Assembly (NCBI GenBank): GCA_002398405.1
Contig: DGYN01000027.1
Location: 1-5,773 of the forward strand
Direction of reading: 5' to 3'
DNA: 5,773 bases
DNA from: Caulobacteraceae bacterium UBA5005
GTDB taxonomy: Bacteria > Pseudomonadota > Alphaproteobacteria > Caulobacterales > Caulobacteraceae
The translations under genes and the position numbers were made by a program. Below the pieces are notes generated by a model, which was given only the letters and a program-made list of their open reading frames with translations, was not told where the DNA came from and did not search any database. This document shows positions 4,746-5,773 of this stretch, piece after piece (position 1 is the first letter of the stretch; every line of letters starts with the position of its first letter).

Positions 4746-5653
4746 GGCGCGCCGTGCTTCAGGCTCTTGGCGCGGGCGTAGCGCTGGTTTGATTCGGGCA
4801 TGTCCGACAGCGCCTCACTCCCCGCTTTTTCGTACCAGTCCAGGGCTTCGTCCAGCAGGGCGACGTCCAAGTCGGCGCCGGCTTCCGCGCGGGCCAAGGC
4901 GTCGTCCGCCAGCCAGATCACCGCAGGTCTGTACAAAATCGGCTTGTAGGCTCTCAACATATAGTCGCGGGCCTTGTCGAGATCCCGCTCCACGCCCAAC
5001 TGGTTGGCGTAGATCAATCCCATTTGATACAGCGCCTCACGAAACTGCCTCTTGGCCGCCGGCTCGAAACTAAGGCGCGCCTTGTTGTAGTCCTGCGGGA
5101 CGGCCTTTCCCTCCAGGTACAGTTTGCCGATCTCTATGAGAGCCTGCCCATTGCCTGCCTGCGCCGCCTCGGTCAGCAGCTTCAGGCCCCGCGCGGGATC
5201 TTGGGGAACCCCGTCCCCAGCGACGTACTTCCTGCCGAGGAAACATTTGGCGAGCGGATCGCCCGCCTCCGCCGCCTCGGCATAGATCGAGGCGGCGCGC
5301 GCCGGATCGGGGGGTACGCCAACCCCGTCGCTGTAGAAAACGCCCCGCATGAGAAGAGCGCTGAGAAGGCTCTTGGAGGCCCGCTCCAGATATCGATGGG
5401 CTTCAGCGAGATCCTCCGGCTTCGAAGACCACCCCAAAGCCTGCCCCAGGTGCATTGCGGCCTGCATGTCACCGGCGTTCGCCAACGCCCTCAGATCCTC
5501 GATGCCGGCGGCCTCGCCCCTCATCGCCTGAGAGAAGGCCTCACTCACCTTGTCACTGATCGGAGGCGGGTTTGCATAGACCGCCTTGCGCCGGGCGGCG
5601 GCCTGTTTCGCCTTACGGGCCTGGCCGTCGAACAATCCGTCTAGAAAGCCCAA
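4742..5653 (-). CDS. Sel1-repeat (TPR-like) protein downstream of sdhB
   Basis: This 303-residue protein is built mainly of Sel1-like helical repeats. Recognisable units are at about 61-93 (AGDMQAAMHLGQALGW), 98-130 (GVFYSDGVGVPPDPARAASIYAEAA), 134-166 (AKCFLGRKYVAGDGVPQDPARG), 170-201 (IGKLYLEGKAVPQDYNKA) and 206-236 (YQMGLIYANQLGVERDLDKA), with more degenerate helices to about 275. These solenoids are protein-binding scaffolds; no enzyme motif is visible. There is no signal peptide, but the first residues MGFLDGLFDG are hydrophobic and amphipathic and precede a Lys/Arg-rich stretch, so peripheral membrane contact is possible. The start is TTG 5653-5651 with GGGAGGA (5663-5657) just upstream; no ATG suits. 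It begins 9 nt after the sdhB stop, so co-transcription is likely, but a role in succinate dehydrogenase function is only an inference. Confidence 0.88.
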   Translation of the reverse strand: MGFLDGLFDGQARKAKQAAARRKAVYANPPPISDKVSEAFSQAMRGEAAGIEDLRALANAGDMQAAMHLGQALGWSSKPEDLAEAHRYLERASKSLLSALLMRGVFYSDGVGVPPDPARAASIYAEAAEAGDPLAKCFLGRKYVAGDGVPQDPARGLKLLTEAAQAGNGQALIEIGKLYLEGKAVPQDYNKARLSFEPAAKRQFREALYQMGLIYANQLGVERDLDKARDYMLRAYKPILYRPAVIWLADDALARAEAGADLDVALLDEALDWYEKAGSEALSDMPESNQRYARAKSLKHGAP

Positions 5654-5656
5654 GGG

Positions 5657-5663
5657 TCCTCCC
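5657..5663 (-). promoter_or_regulatory. Ribosome binding site fixing the TTG start of the Sel1 gene
   Basis: GGGAGGA on the - strand begins at the last base of the sdhB TAG and ends 3 nt before the TTG. The match is strong though the spacing is short. Its overlap with the sdhB stop points to translational coupling between the two genes. Confidence 0.6.
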
Positions 5664-5773
5664 TAGACCAGCCGCTCCGCCATCATCTTCTTGACCTCGG
5701 CGATGGCCTTGGCGGGGTTCAGGCCCTTGGGGCACACCTGGGCGCAGTTCATGATGGTGTGGCAGCGGTAGAG
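5663..5773 (-). CDS. sdhB: Succinate dehydrogenase iron-sulfur subunit SdhB, C-terminal 36 residues (partial)
   Basis: The frame enters at the right edge and ends at TAG (5665-5663), giving 36 residues. The sequence starts LYRCHTIMNCAQVCPKGLNP and continues AKAIAEVKKMM before the terminal residues. C-x5-C-x3-CP is the last cysteine cluster of the succinate dehydrogenase/fumarate reductase iron-sulfur subunit; it supplies ligands to the [3Fe-4S] centre and one to the [4Fe-4S] centre. SdhB relays electrons from the flavoprotein SdhA to the quinone site in the membrane anchor of complex II. The rest of the gene, and probably the other sdh genes, lie beyond the window. The Sel1-repeat gene follows 9 nt downstream. 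Confidence 0.95.
   Translation of the reverse strand, partial: LYRCHTIMNCAQVCPKGLNPAKAIAEVKKMMAERLV

Noticed and set aside
5024..5644. 206-residue + strand open frame opposite the Sel1 gene
   Set aside because: It lies entirely antisense to an unambiguous repeat protein, and its composition is Arg/Leu/Gly-rich as expected for a shadow frame.

Overview
The window is GC-rich, gene-dense bacterial chromosome, most likely from an alphaproteobacterium of the Caulobacter/Phenylobacterium/Brevundimonas type. This is inferred from four things: an endonuclease-type MutL, an adrenodoxin-like [2Fe-2S] ferredoxin, the SdhB C-terminus, and GC-rich intergenic repeats between convergent genes. The genus is not proven from sequence alone.

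Layout, left to right. (1) The C-terminal 265 residues of MutL (+ strand, cut by the left edge). (2) An intergenic composite inverted repeat (806-982). (3) A TipA-like MerR-family regulator on the - strand, with a good internal ribosome binding site that could give a separate 144-residue ligand-binding domain. (4) RsmD, the 16S rRNA m2G966 methyltransferase, on the - strand. (5) A divergent + strand membrane protease of the CAAX/CPBP (Abi) family. (6) A second copy of the composite repeat (3532-3690). (7) An ISC-type [2Fe-2S] ferredoxin on the - strand. (8) A divergent + strand two-gene toxin-antitoxin module (VapB-like antitoxin, PIN-domain VapC-like toxin) with a recognisable promoter placed so that the mRNA may be leaderless. 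(9) A - strand Sel1-repeat protein whose stop codon overlaps the toxin stop. (10) The last 36 codons of sdhB (- strand, cut by the right edge), 9 nt upstream of the Sel1 gene and probably co-transcribed with it.

Most genes are conserved housekeeping functions: mismatch repair, rRNA modification, Fe-S cluster assembly or electron transfer, and the TCA cycle/respiratory chain. The toxin-antitoxin pair and the repeats are the accessory parts. No gene-free stretch exceeds 300 bases. The two longest gaps (801-991 and 3518-3714) are each largely filled by the composite repeat.

Two observations stand out. The two composite repeats share their GC-rich arms and part of their central spacer, in opposite orientations, and their second hairpins keep pairing while changing sequence. 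The TipA-like gene carries an internal Shine-Dalgarno and ATG exactly where the Streptomyces two-product tipA arrangement would predict one.
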